Assembly (NCBI RefSeq): GCF_963678635.1
Contig: NW_026970955.1
Location: 1-64,000 of the forward strand
Source of the DNA: Symsagittifera roscoffensis
Taxonomy: Eukaryota > Xenacoelomorpha > Acoela > Convolutidae
Reading direction: 5' to 3'
DNA: 64,000 bases
The translations under genes and the position numbers were made by a program. The notes under the pieces were generated by a model. That model worked only from the letters and a program-made list of their open reading frames with translations, was not told where the DNA came from and searched no databases. Positions 10,318 through 22,096 of the stretch are shown in pieces; position 1 is the stretch's first letter, and every line of letters starts with the position of its first letter.

Positions 10318-10382
10318 GGTGGGCCTCGATGATCCGACTTTATGTTTGAGAGGCGGAGACGTTACCACTCAACCACTGCCCT
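10318..10382 (-). repeat. tRNA-like SINE remnant (minus strand)
   Basis: Read on the minus strand, GGGCAGTGGTTGAGTGGTAACG is cut here into GGGCAGTGG plus TTGAGTGGTAACG and resembles a tRNA 5' arm and A box. The B box is degenerate. A piece of the same unit (gtctccgcctctcaaa) recurs in opposite orientation at about 8,767-8,782, which supports a dispersed repeat. Confidence 0.35.
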
Positions 10383-10424
10383 TGTTCTCACTTATATGAT
10401 AGTTACGTTTTGGTTGCAACTTAC

Positions 10425-10522
10425 CTGGCGCATGTCCTGTATGGCCACCCTCTCATCATACAGTCGCAGAACCCGGCTGGAAATCCAGAGGCCCGACACG
10501 AAGTCGCCACACATGGGATGAT
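10425..10522 (-). CDS. Internal coding exon (98 bp) of an unrecognised host gene
   Basis: It is bounded by a strong acceptor (ttgttgttgttgtag) at 10,523 and a perfect donor CAG|GTAAGT at 10,424. In the best frame it encodes 32 full codons beginning HPMCGDFVSGLWISS and ending AIQDMRQ, entered in phase 1 and left in phase 0. That exit matches the terminal exon at 8,449-8,694. A second frame is also open (Cys-rich), but it would leave in phase 2 and hit a stop early in the terminal exon, so I prefer the first. The family is not recognised. Confidence 0.55.
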
Positions 10523-10640
10523 CTACAACAACAACAATTAAACAAAACTAATTCACTTTCAAATACGAAAAAATGCTGGTCCTTATTTTTCTTAATTGAC
10601 AGTGAATTTACAGGATAATTTTTTGTTTTCGGACCAATCG

Positions 10641-10934
10641 AAACTTCGATGACGAAAACTTCGATGGCGAAAACTTCGATGGCGAAAACTTCGATGGCGA
10701 AAACTTCGATGGCGAAAACTTCGATGGCGAAAACTTCGATGGCGAAAACTTCGATGGCGAAAACTTCGATGGCGAAAACTTCAATGGCGAAAACTTCGAT
10801 GGCGAAAACTTCGATGGCGAAAACTTCGATGGCGAAAACTTCGATGGCGGAAACTTCGATGGCGAAAACTTCGATGGCGAAAACTTCGATGGCGAAAACT
10901 TCGATGGCGAAAACTTCGATGGCGAAAACTTCGA
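10641..10934. repeat. 15-bp minisatellite, about 19.6 copies
   Basis: Perfectly phased repeats of aaaacttcgatggcg with three point variants (near 10,651, 10,783 and 10,849). Since 15 is a multiple of 3, both strands stay open across it (TSMAK or EVFAI pentapeptides), but this is a by-product of the period. It lies about 120 bp upstream of the 10,425-10,522 exon, in the presumed intron. Confidence 0.95.
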
Positions 10935-12639
10935 AAACTAGAACCAAAAACTCTGAAATCATTTAAATTTTGGACACACGGTGCTAATTACACAAGTAAT
11001 CGGCTTTTATTGTTCTTTCTAACAAATAAAACACGCTTTGGTCGAATTTGGTCATCTTCTAATGTGAGACAATGTTATTGTTTTTTCGTAAATATCATCG
11101 ATGGTTTACATAAACATTTACCTAGACCCAACTTGGAAGAACATCAAAAAAATAAGAGTTCCCGGATTGACAAAAATTCGTTATCTGAAAATTTTTTCCA
11201 TAAGACTCTTACAACTTCTTAAAAAATAGGCTCCAAGAAGATAACAAAATAGTACATTTCCAAACAAAATTTTCTTCTTTCATAATTTTAGTTTTTCTCA
11301 AAACCAGTTAAAAAGTTCTCCGCTGTCGCAAAATGCAATAAAGAACTCGTAGCTCAAAAAATACGTTTCAAAGCATGATTTTAGCGAAATACTACTAACT
11401 TAATAGAGTCAGTTTTTAGCTGATTACTAAAAATCTTGCCTCAACTCCAAATACAACACGTCCAAAAAAAGTTGATTTTTTTTCTAAATCTATATCCACT
11501 ACCAATTGAAAAAAGTATTCAGTCTTTATCAATATTCAATATTTAATATTAAACACAATGGCTCTATTCATTAAAATTCCCAAAAAACTTTAAATGTGTT
11601 TCAATACCGTAATAAGATATAAAATTTCAATTGTTTTCAAAATCATTTATCTTTTTACGGTATTGAAACATATTTAAAGTGTTTTTGGGAATTTTAGTGA
11701 ATTTTAGAAAACAATTTGTTGCCTTAGAATTTTTCTTGAAAAATTTGTAAAACCGCGAAAATTTCTACAAGCTGCATAAAAATTTTTAGGGTAGGGGAGT
11801 TTTTTTTGTGAAGTGGTCAACACTGGTTAACAACCTAATAAGTGGTGGGCCCTTTTTCCTCCCCCCACCTGCAAATTTTCTAGAGTAAATTTTCTGTTCA
11901 CATTGTCAGATTGTTATCAAATTTGGCGTTCAGAATTATTAGGCCTGACTAGCAAACACCAAAAATTTCATACTATTATTTCAATTTTCGACATAATGGA
12001 TGTATTTTTCATGTATTGTTTTTTGCCTTTGGCGGCAATTTTTTTTGCATCTGAAGGGTTTTAGATACTTCATCTAATTACAAATCACAAGAAAGTTCTG
12101 ATCAACAAAACTATAATGTTTGCGGCATATTGCTGCTTCATAATGCAGTTCTTAAATCATATCTTATGCAGTTTGTATGTGTAATCCTAACGTCGTTCAA
12201 AAATTTTTTAATTTCTTTTTTTTTGCAAGAAAGCAGCTCAAACAATTCAATTGAACAAACAAAAATAATTTTTCTTTGTTCCTAAATAAAAACAATTCTA
12301 GTTGCAGAAAACTTTTACAAATTTCAAGATTTTGGAACATATGGCCAACAGTATAAAAATTGTGTGGCTATCATTTTTTGTCAACCGGGGTTATGAAGAA
12401 ACCAAATTTATTTCTTGAAAAACTCACCGCGTATTATAACGACCCAAAAAAAGAGGATAATTTGTTTGGGGTTTTCCCATGCGACACAACAAAAACAACA
12501 ATTTCCCAAAAAAAAACACAAATCCCACTCATTTAAAAAAGAACATATCCTTTGTCACAACAAAAGAAAACAATTTAAACTTAATTATTTCATGGAAAAA
12601 ACACTTTTCAAAAGAGATGAAAAATTAACTTGAACTTAC
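10935..12639. other. Non-coding AT-rich stretch, probably intronic
   Basis: No coherent ORF. It contains the fold-back at 11,567-11,701. An exon should be hidden here if the 12,640 and 10,425 exons belong to one gene, because their splice phases (0 out, 1 in) do not join directly. I could not find it. Confidence 0.4.
11567..11701. repeat. Fold-back element, about 46-bp arms
   Basis: The left arm 11,567-11,612 and right arm 11,655-11,701 are near-perfect reverse complements (ttcattaaaattccc ... gggaattttagtgaa; caataccgtaa ... ttacggtattg) around a loop of about 42 bases. It is the size of a short fold-back MITE or hairpin relic. No clear target duplication is seen. Confidence 0.8.
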
Positions 12640-12871
12640 CAAAAGTTGCGATAAAAGGACAGAAACAAGGATGAAATTTCTCCACGAAAATACGTGCCAT
12701 TTTCTTTGGCATCGTGAAGGAGTGCTTTTTGAGCCGACCTTTCCCAAAACTTCCTCTGATCCTATATGTTCTGCTTTCTGACCATTACTGATTTGGTGAC
12801 CTGTGGGAGTTGACTTCATGTTGGTTGCAGACCGTGTTATTATTGATTTCTGGTTAGTCCTGACTTGAAAT
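12640..12871 (-). CDS. First coding exon of an unrecognised membrane protein
   Basis: On the minus strand an acceptor (ttcatttcag) precedes 12,871, and a donor TTTTG|GTAAGT follows 12,640. ATG at 12,819 opens 60 codons to the donor (phase 0). The protein has a polar amino half, then RCQRKWHVFSWRN and a hydrophobic run FILVSVLLSQLL at the exon end. That pattern fits a signal anchor or first transmembrane helix with the basic residues cytoplasmic. An acceptor upstream of the first ATG implies a 5' UTR exon or leader trans-splicing. It may be the first exon of the gene whose exons lie at 10,425 and 8,449. Confidence 0.55.
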
Positions 12872-13582
12872 CTGAAATGAATTTTATAACTGTTTGCATT
12901 TTTGAGAGGCAATACGTACGAATAAGAAATTGTTTTTCAAATAGAATATTTAATTGGATTTTTTGAGGCTTCCTCTAAACTGAACGAATCATAAGAGACG
13001 TTATGATTTGTTTATGAGTTTGTACTTCTTAACTCAGAATTTTAAATGAAATATATTTTTATTAACGCAGTTTACCGTGGCGATTAAAAAAGCTAGGGAA
13101 CCAAAAATTTGGGATATTTTGTATTAACCGAACCAATTGAGATGAAAATTTATAGTACCTTGTTCAGATCTGATAATAAATGAAGTGTTTGTTCTTGTTT
13201 AGAAAAATATCTGAGAAAGGAAAACTCATTCTGTATTCAGCACAACTCAATAGATAATAATTACCTCTAAACCATATTTCTAAAATAAAATGAGGTAGCT
13301 AATTTAGGTTGAGAAATTATCATATTTGATTTTGAATTGTTAATTAGTGTAAAAAAAATTAGACCAACTGAAGATCAGAAAAGTGTTAGAAAAACGTATC
13401 TAAAAGTTACCAAGATAGTACAAGAACTAATGATTAATTGGGTCACAAATTATTTTTTTGGTGATGGAAATAGAGAAAAGTACCGAAGTGCATATGACAT
13501 GAAGAAAAAAGATTATGAAGTTTATGAAGGAAACTCAAAATGAAAATGAGTGGAAGGTTTTTTGATTTGCGTCTGTGTATGT
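12872..13582. other. No gene seen
   Basis: AT-rich sequence between the host exon and copy A. The 68-codon frame near 13,337 has no ATG at its 5' end and no recognisable features. Confidence 0.5.
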
Positions 13583-13962
13583 TGAATTTACATGTTATTT
13601 GGTAAACTCATAGAGTAATTTCAGATAAAGTACACCGTCTGCTCGTCAAGCTATCTTATTTTCGGCTGGAAAGGTTCGTGCAACTTCTTAGTCTAATACC
13701 AATCTTAATCTTACTCTTATATCTCCTAGTCTCAATAGATCTAGTGTACACCGGTTTATGCGAGTTAGTTTCCAGAATGAGAACAACTGTTTTCTAAGTT
13801 TAATTCAAATTGCTCTGGTGCTGAAACTACAAGTAGTTTCAGCACTTACAAGTAAGTGGGTTGTTAGTTTGATGGAGTATAATTGGTTAGTATTCAATAT
13901 TTTATAGAGATGAAATACCAGATTCATATTCAATAACAATTTCTAGTTTAGATCTGGTTCCA
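13583..13962 (-). repeat. 3' LTR of copy A
   Basis: On the minus strand it begins TGGAACCAGATC (13,962) after the purine-containing ccccggatggg and ends near 13,583. It is homologous to 31,929-32,292. It contains the 13-bp-arm hairpin at 13,818-13,845. Confidence 0.85.
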
Positions 13963-15821
13963 CCCATCCGGGGTTTACAGAGTTTTAGTTCTTCAGTGTT
14001 CTACTGTAAAGGAGGATGGTTGATGGCGTCATTCTTTAGAAGTTGCGAGCATATTCTTTTTTCCCGATTAGGAAGAAGGGTTGTTATCACGATCGTTTTG
14101 GGAGATCGTATCATGATTCTGATCGGTTGTGTTGAGTGTTGATTTGGTTTATTAGAGAATAGCAATGCTCCAATCTCGTTCAGATGTGGCATGTAGTTTG
14201 ACTTTGGATGAAGTGCCTGGTGACTTGGATCTGTACGTATACTTGAACATCGAGATGGCCATTGTTCTGTTTCAAAGGTTTTCCTTTGTTGCGATGCCAA
14301 GTCGTACTTTAGATCCTTTGAGTGTAGTGACTGTAGGCAGCATATCGGGTGTGTTTTGCCATTCCGTAGTTGATTGGGTTGTCAAGTTCCTTGCTGCTCG
14401 TCTTTGGGCTGTATGTAATCTATCTTCATATACAAATCTTATTTTCATATACAAATCTCTGTTAATTTTGTTTTTATTTATGATCTTGTATTAACTTTTA
14501 TCGCAAAAGCGTTCTTGATTAGTTCGGCTATTTTTAAGAGCTACTAACCCTTGAGTAACTCTCGTCAAAAATAGAGTGTGTTTCACAAAGCGTGGATGTA
14601 GCACGGTGGGTTAGGCCGGCTATAGAGCGTGCCCAGGATGTCCTCTCTGGTGGGTTAGGCCAGGAATGGAGTATAAATTCATGCTCTCTTTTTTGGAGGG
14701 CCTTTCTTGTGTTCGACCTTTCGTGCCTTTTTTATTACTGGTTTTTTCCTTTTCGTCTTGGTTGTGTCCTTTTCTTCAAAATTCAAATCGTTTGTTTTGG
14801 GTTTGTTTTTCGACTTTTTTGTGTTTTGTTCTTTTGTGTTCAGACTTGAAAGTAGTCTTCAAAAGAATAGTTTATCCAGCTCTAAGCTGGTTCTAATCCG
14901 GTTTGGGAACCGTGGGTTTTCTTTTCTTAGTCATGCTGTTAGGTTGTGGTTTGTGGTGTCTAGTAAGCTGCGTTGGTTATTATGGATTAGTACATAATTC
15001 CTTTCCAACCGGGTTGGAGTAAAGTTTGAAATGTGTTAAAACATCTTAGAGTTGTTATCAGTGAAAGTTAAAACTTAAATTCATTATTTTAAACAATTCT
15101 TCGTGGGCGAGCTGTGCGATTGTGGATAGGATTGTGGGCGAGTGAATATTTAAAACTATAAAGAAGCGTCTTTGAAAAGGTTAGTACTGCTTCAATTTCA
15201 TAGGCAACTTTTATTAATTTACCACCTTGAAATTATTAATTTTACGGCTTGATTTGGGGGGTTGAAATTATCAATTTATTTTCATAATAAGAATGTTTAC
15301 TGCATATGGGAAAAAAGTTTATGTACCAATTTATTGCTGTTTTGGGGTAAATTTTACTGCTTCAGTTATTGTAATGGGTTAATATAAATTTATGATTCTA
15401 GAAAAAACTTTTCTGCTTTCTGTTTCGTTTTTCTTTTTTTGTAGATGATTGATGATGGTGCCTGTGAACACTAGAGAGAAAGAGAAAACATTTCTAAAGA
15501 ATGGTTAGTTTTTGTTCTAATTTGTTAGTAAAAATTGTTTAATTCATATTAGCCTATTCGTCTATGAAGAATCCGTGGGTAAAATTGTCGTGGATGAGTT
15601 CTGATGATGTTAGTAATTTAGCTATCAAACGAATGTTGTAATTAGTTTGGAGAAGTGGCCAAAGCAATTCCAGTGCTTCAATGATTTTGTGCTCTCAGTG
15701 CTAGGTGAGAGTTCATAAGGTGTATTTTGTATGAGGTTATAAAGTTTTTGGTTTTATCTGGTGTTATGGATGAATTCTAGGATTGGGATTTCAACGGGCT
15801 GTAGTAATTCGTGTGGGACAA
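13963..15821 (-). other. Long 3' region of copy A downstream of ORF5
   Basis: About 1.9 kb between ORF5 and the 3' LTR, conserved in copies B and C but with no ATG-initiated ORF shared by all. It includes a block (14,590-14,660) with two gtgggttaggcc repeats that is also found, reverse-complemented, at about 57,310-57,410. Confidence 0.6.
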
Positions 15822-17350
15822 TTAGTGGGCGGGATTTGTCTCGTTTACGTTGAAGGTTTTGGTTAAGGGACAGAATATATACATCTGGGTGATGGGATCA
15901 TAGGTTAATGCGAATGATGCCTTATAGGTTAATATCTTTATTACAATAAGTGAAGTTTAGAAAGAATGGTGAGGTATATTTCGAGTTTATGTATTGATTT
16001 CTGTGTTGAATTTGTCGTGCTGGTGTATTATGAGTGTAATGATGTTGGATGAACTTGTAAAAAGTATAAGTGCGTGTCTGTTTAGTACATAACATGATGT
16101 CGTGTGAACAGTGCAAATCACATTCTTTGGGTGTGAGGAAATGAAAAGTGAGTGAGAAGTTGTTAAATTTGTTAAAATATGAATCATAGGCTTGAATATC
16201 ACGAAGTGCTGCTGAAATGACGTGGCCGTATTTTTTATCTAACTTATTAAGGGTGAAAACCTATGATGTTTTAATGAATCTTTTCTGTTAGTTTAATAAT
16301 TTTTCTGTTTGTTATGGGTTAGCAAATTTATCGTCGTTCAGAAAGGTGTCTTCGTTTAGTCTTTGGATGAATGGTGATGGAAAATTCGTTAGTTTTGGGT
16401 GCGGTTAATCTGATAAGTGACTGTTTATTTCCGATTTGTGTAAATTGTTTTGGAGTTAATGCGGTTGTTGAAAGGTAGAGTTTAAGGCTGCATTGTTCCT
16501 TATCATATGGGGTGTTATTTAATGGTAGAGATAGTGGATTACTGAAGTGATAAAATGATGTCCATGAAAGTGTTGAAAATAATACGTGCTCAATAACATA
16601 ATTAGGGTGTTCTTCATTATGATCTGAATGAAAATAGGTGTTTTGGGGAAAAAGGGGTAAACATATTTGAAGATACTATTTAGTGTTAGTGTGGAGTGGG
16701 TGAATAACAAATGTTTTGTCTTTTGCTGGGTGAGAGGGAAATGGAGTATTGGAGAATTATATTTTGAAGGTTCCATAGGCTCGGTTTGATGAGGATGGAT
16801 TTGACGAGGGAGTTGGGTTTGGTGAAAGGGTGTAATTTGAAGAGGGAGTTGGGGTTGATGGGTTTGATGATATTATGGATTGTGAGAGTTGGTGAATGGT
16901 TAGTGTCTGAGGGTGCTGTAATTGTTGCTGAAGTGTAATAAAATTGTCAAGTTCATTAGATATTTGTGTATTTACAGAGCTGTTTTTGTCTGAAGGTTCA
17001 CTGGTCAAGGGGAAATATGTGGGTGTTACATTGGAAAAAGAAGAGGGAGTGGAAGGAGGTTCAAATCTTATTTGGGAGTAGAGAGGTTGAAACGGAGGTT
17101 GGGAAAATGTAGATGGGCTGGGTTCGGAATTGACAAATTTGTCAGGGGTCTCGAGATCTGAATTATTAAATTGGGAAATAGTATTATATACAGTGGTGTT
17201 TGAATTAGTATCTGAATTCATGCCGGATGAAGTGTTATCATGAGGTGATTCAGGTGGGGGAAAAGCAAAAATTGGAATGATGGGAATTGGGTTTTGGAGG
17301 TTGGTTGGGTGGAAAATGGAACGGTGAAGGGATCCAACTTGTCGGCTCAT
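15822..17350 (-). pseudogene. ORF5 of copy A (post-env gene), frameshifted
   Basis: Homolog of the intact 519-codon ORF5 of copy B. The ATG (17,348-17,350) overlaps the env stop as ATGA, as in copy B. The first 197 codons are open (Pro/Ser/Thr-rich: PSTPTPSSN, FPPPESP). The rest is split between frames (pieces at 16,519-16,776 and 15,922-16,202), with recognisable segments such as HCSHDIML and INSKYTSPFFLNFTY that match copy B. Expected end is a TAA at 15,822. The function is unknown; conservation of the carboxy half at protein level argues that it was a real gene. Confidence 0.75.
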
Positions 17351-19915
17351 CGTGGGCTAAAAAAATGATTGTTCTGAGATTGAAACTTTGGGGTATGTAG
17401 TTTTTCGATTATTTGTTCATTTGCTTCGTCATTTTGAGATTGTTGCGTTACAATGTGTTGAATTGGACTTTGTATAGGATTTGGTCTTGAATTTGCGATG
17501 TTTACTAGTGCTAAGTTTCTGAAATTCCGTGGTACTAGTGATAGTGGATGGTTACGGTTTAAATTTGGTAGTTGTGGTACTGCAGGTAATGTATTTGTGT
17601 TATTGTGTGACTCGTCATATGTGTTTGGTGTAGTTGATAATTTTGTATTGTATTCTTTTATTTGTGCATCTTAAAGTATTTTATTTTTAGATGTAGAGAA
17701 TTTTCCAAAAAATCCTGCAAAAAGTATGCGTGCTACGCTTGCTTGTTTGTTTACTTGTGTGCGTATTGCGCATGTAGTAGATTCCTTTTTGTAGAGAGAA
17801 AAGAAATCCAAGAAAGGTAAACATTGCGTATATTATATAGTCAATCTTTCTAAGATGTAGTAGGGCCATCCTAGAAAGGCAAGAATTTCGTTTTTCAAAT
17901 TAACAAAAGTAAAAAAATGTGTTGACAAAATTTATTGGTGATATATCTTGTGGTCTGTAGTTTTCGCCATTTAAGTAAAGGTAATCTTTTATATCTTTAA
18001 AATGTCCGCTGTAGTCTTGTGCCCAGATGTCTGAAAAGCCTGCTGTTTCTGCAAGTTTGCGTAAGTTTTGATCTAAGGATTGTCGTTGTATTGTGTCCAT
18101 TTTTGTGAGTAATTCTTGAAATTGTTGTGTACGTGTGTGGTGTTGAATGTCGGATGTAGAGTATATGCCGATCGATATTTGGATTCTGGTGAAAACATTT
18201 TTTAATGGTTGCATAAGCGTAGGGTATGGTGTGAGAAGGTAGTTTTTATCTTCGTCAGGATTCAATTGTACTACATTGTGGCTTTTTCCTGATCCACATG
18301 GGACTGTTGTATCCCAAAAATAAGCTCTTCGGGAAAGTGTATCAACAAAATGTACTTTATTTTTATAGAATATTGGGATTCTTTTATAGCATCTTTTATC
18401 TTCAAAAACATATAAGGGTGATACTTTTTTGGTACAAGTGTAATACCATAGTATGTTTCCTTCGTAGTCAATAAAATTTGATCTGTTACCTGATAATAGA
18501 TATCCTGCATAAGCGATTTTGAGTACTGCTAGTGCAAGTGATTGTAGAATTTGTGTTCTTTCAAGTTCGCATAATTGATGTAGTGTTTCAAGTTCTGTTA
18601 AAGACAATTCTTGAAAAATTCTCTTTATTGTATAGTCTAGTTTCATGTCTAGGTGTATGTCATAATGAATTACGCCAAAATAAGTGTTGTTGATAATTGA
18701 TAGTTGTTGTAAACGTGTACTGTTTTGTCTTGTGGTTTTATTTTTCCTCCAGTATTTCCTGTGTTTTAGGTGTACTGGGATGTATGAGTTTTCGTCGCTG
18801 GTTGAGTAATGTGTTGCATGGGGATCAATGATAAATTTTCCTGTATTCATGTCGAAACCTTGTTCGTATTTGACAAAAATTTCTGAATATTGCGTTTTAT
18901 AAAGTGGTTTGTTGTATTTACATGCAAGTTCCGTTTCTGGGTAAATTTGAAAACGTGTCAACATTTTTTCTATTTTATTAATGTTTCTAATTTTATAATT
19001 ACTCCGTCTGATTTTTTCATGGTTTACGTTTTCATAAGGGATTGATTCAATAAAATATTTTTGGTGAAATTTCCTCATGCATGTATTTTTGCAACTTGAA
19101 ATGTGGTACATTTGTCTTCAAGAAACCAAACAATTGTTGCTTGTGTTCGTGTAGTCGGATCGCAGTATCTTTGGTCATTTTTACAAGGGAGTCTAATTCC
19201 TTGATAAATTATGGTGTCATCTTTTAAATCTCGTGTTAATTGTACTTTTTCAAGTTTTGTTTTCCAATCAAAAAACATTATTTTTTGGTATCCTTTATTT
19301 TCAGTGTCTGCTTACAATTTGAGGGATTGTTTATTCCGATGTGTGTTATTCAATTTTTATCATGGAGATCGTAGATTAATCTTCCATGTGCACCGTGGAA
19401 TGGAAATTTGTCGTCTAGTTTTATATGACTTTGGTATCTTTTAAGTTTGGCTTGATGTGCAGAGTCTGGAAAAACCTAAAAGTTTAGCAATTTTCTGCTT
19501 GTGCCTTTATTTGATGTAATTTTCAATAGGCTAAGTTCGTTTTTACGATCATGAGGGCTGAGATGTAAAAGTTTTTCAATATTGTCGCGGTAGAAAGATT
19601 CATGATCTAGTCTATTCTTATTTCCGTTTGAGACTTGAGAACAATGTACTTTCTTTTCGGAAAATAACGCTGTGAATTTATATCCTGTTAGTGTTGTAGC
19701 TCGTGCTTTTGAGTAAAGTGTAGCTATTATGTTTGTTGTTTTTATAGCTTTTGGTTCGGATTTGCATCCGATGTTTTTTGTTCATTTTCTTCTTAGTCTT
19801 AGTGTGTGACTAGTAAATCCTGGGGTCCTGTTCGGGGGGAAGGATTGTTATGATCGGGTTCTGAGAAATTAAGAAAAAAAAGGGTCTGCAAAATTAGTAT
19901 CTTTAGAAGATACAT
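17347..19915 (-). pseudogene. env: env of copy A (class III-like glycoprotein), broken
   Basis: Homolog of copy B env. ATG at 19,913-19,915 opens a hydrophobic signal-like start, but the frame breaks within about 35 codons. The best remaining block is 17,900-19,111 (403 codons), which includes CYKRIPIFYKNKVHFVD and the following Pro-Cys, the region typical of gB/chuvirus-like envelopes. At the position where copy B has TAG (52,731), copy A has TAC (Tyr), so that stop is private to B. The membrane-proximal part near 17,700-17,870 has lost two bases relative to B. The env stop overlaps the ORF5 start. Confidence 0.75.
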
Positions 19916-21045
19916 GTATATGATAGTCCTGAGTATGGATTATAAAAGGTTATCTATCCAATTGTCTTTTTTGTGTACCTATCGTACTTGTAGATGATTT
20001 CTGTGGTTATAAATGGGGGAGGTAAAGATTGAGCTGTTATATTTGGGGGGGGGGTTCTAGGGGTAAGGGATGGTGGATTATATGTTTTAGTCTTAATGTG
20101 ATTTCAAATTTTTGTGTCAGATTATGCTGTGTAAGTATTTGTATGTTATGTTCTTGAATATTTTTGTGGATATCTTGTCGGTATTGTAATCTGTTTAGTG
20201 CCCAATTGTGTAATCTGTTACTTTCGTGACGTTGACTAAATAAAGGAGGGGGTGCTACGAATGTATTCAAGTCTAATCGTAGGGGTATGTTGTTGGTTGA
20301 ATGTTCTCGATATCTAGCGTTGAGATTTGTAGGAAAATTTGGAGGAAATGGTGTTTGTGAGATTTGACTTAAGGAAAGGGTTGAGAAGAGTGAAAGTGTT
20401 TCTGGTAGTGACAAAGTTGTGTCAGATGAAAAGTCTATTGGATCGCTCACTAAATTTGGTTCACTTTGAGTGAAAACTTGTGTCATCCAATATGGGAGAT
20501 GTTTTGTAGTAGCTGGGGATTAAAAAGCTTTTCTCGAATATGTTCAGATGTAGGGGTTGACCCTAAATAATCTGATGGGATGTTTGATGTGATTTGTTGT
20601 GATGCGGTCTGGGGAGCACTTTGAATTGTACTACTGAAGAGGTCTATAGGATCTGCTATTGGTGAATGAGATATGTTGAATTGAACTCTGGGGGTTTGCA
20701 AAATTTCACATTGTCTTGGATATATAATTTGTCTGTTTATTTCGAGCGTGTTTTGATTTTGACCTTGGTGTCTTACTATATTAAGATCTTGTTGAAGAGG
20801 GGGGTATTGTTTATTATATACTGGTTCGTAATGTAGCTCGCTTAGAGGTGCTTGGCGAATTACTGGTTCTAGTGGTTCGGACAATCGTGAGTGCCTTTCT
20901 TCAGATGTATATGGATTGTCTTGAAAAGAGATTTGTGATGCTGATTGGTGGTTATTTGTTTGATTATTTGTTGGTGTTGTTGGAGGGTCTTGGGATGTTG
21001 TTGGTGGGGACTGGTTTGGGGGTTGTTGATTATCAATTTTGGAAA
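19903..21045 (-). pseudogene. Pro/Ser/Gln-rich ORF of copy A (between pol and env), frameshifted
   Basis: Homolog of 51,220-52,395 in copy B. Recognisable pieces are 20,483-20,884 (LSEPLEPV, SDYLGSTPT) and 20,037-20,486 (SNRLHNWALNRLQYR). The frame ends at TAA 19,903-19,905, overlapping the env ATG by 13 bases as in B. One or more frameshifts separate the pieces. Confidence 0.7.
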
Positions 21046-21084
21046 AATTTTAAAATTTCTTCATTTACGAAGAACTTTTATGTT

Positions 21085-21617
21085 AATTGTAATATTCTTC
21101 GATGAAAAGCATTAAAAGTATCAGTGCTAATGCGAAAGTTATGGTAGTTTTTTTTTTATACATTTGCATATTGTCATTATGGGGGATGTCAGAAATGTGA
21201 GAAATATTATAAAAAGAAGAAAAACGTCTGTTCTACTGAATAGATGTTGGAACATTTAGATAGTTATTGTAATATCGTACCTGAAGAGTTCAAGTATTTC
21301 TAATTTCAAGGATTTTTGAAAAACTAAAGTAGGTTTCTGCTAGAGAAATTAGAATGATGAAAAAAATTGCAAACAATTATCAGGAGGAGGATGAATACTT
21401 CTAAGGTATCGGCTATTAGGATTATACAGAGTTTAAAAAAAATTGAAATGACTGAAAAAAGTTTGAAAGTATGTCTTGAATATGGCTGACTGTTTGTGAA
21501 AGAAGCATTTGAAGGAATGATTCGTTTCGTCGAAAGATTTTTTGATTTTTTAAGGCTAAATTTGAGCGTGGTCGGATTATTTATTAGTTCTTTAACAAGT
21601 GGGTTGGGTTTCGGCAA
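21085..21617 (-). pseudogene. Small hydrophobic ORF region of copy A
   Basis: 21,324-21,617 encodes a polar start (INNPTTLKFSLKK) and then a long hydrophobic run (FKLCIILIADTLEVFILLLIIV). A second hydrophobic segment (TITFALALILLMLFIEEYY) follows near 21,090-21,180 in another frame. Copy B has both segments in the same order, so this was probably a one- or two-pass membrane protein. Confidence 0.6.
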
Positions 21618-22096
21618 TTTTTGCTGAGGGAAATTTTGAGGGCTCTTAAGGATCTTCCTAGTTTTTTTTATTGGATGATTGGGGGTATCTATGAGATATT
21701 TGTATTTTAGGCAAAAAGATCATGTCCATTTTGTCTTTTAGGCTAAAATAATATTTTTGCTTCAGGGAGTTTTGAGGTCTAAGTAGGGACAATATTGTTG
21801 ATCTTTTTTTTACTTGATAGGGGAGGGTTGTAATATTGAGATTTTGTTTATTTCAGGTGTCAGTTTTTAGCGGTTTGCAAATTTCTGACCTGGAGGTCTT
21901 TTAGTTATAGCTAGAGATACGCTTGAAGGTGATTATTTGTCGGCTAAAGAGGTCGTGTCAAAAATAAAGTGATGATTCGGAAAGGTTCTTATTGGCTGAA
22001 TTTGAACTAGTTTGTTCAAGTGCTTTTCATCATGAATTTTGAGAAAATTTACGGGTGTATAAAAGATCTTTCAAGAGTTGAAAATGTTAATTAATT

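Noticed and set aside
10456-10962. 168-codon minus-strand and 105-codon plus-strand ORFs of pentapeptide repeats
   Set aside because: Both are produced by the 15-bp minisatellite, whose period keeps any stop-free frame open; no independent coding evidence.
14001-14300. Conserved about 100-codon frame in the 3' region (also 60,257-60,574)
   Set aside because: Shared peptide SRCSSIRTDPSHQALHPK in copies A and C, but the frame has no ATG at its start (TTG), copy B has a TGA in it, and similarity is no better than the surrounding DNA.
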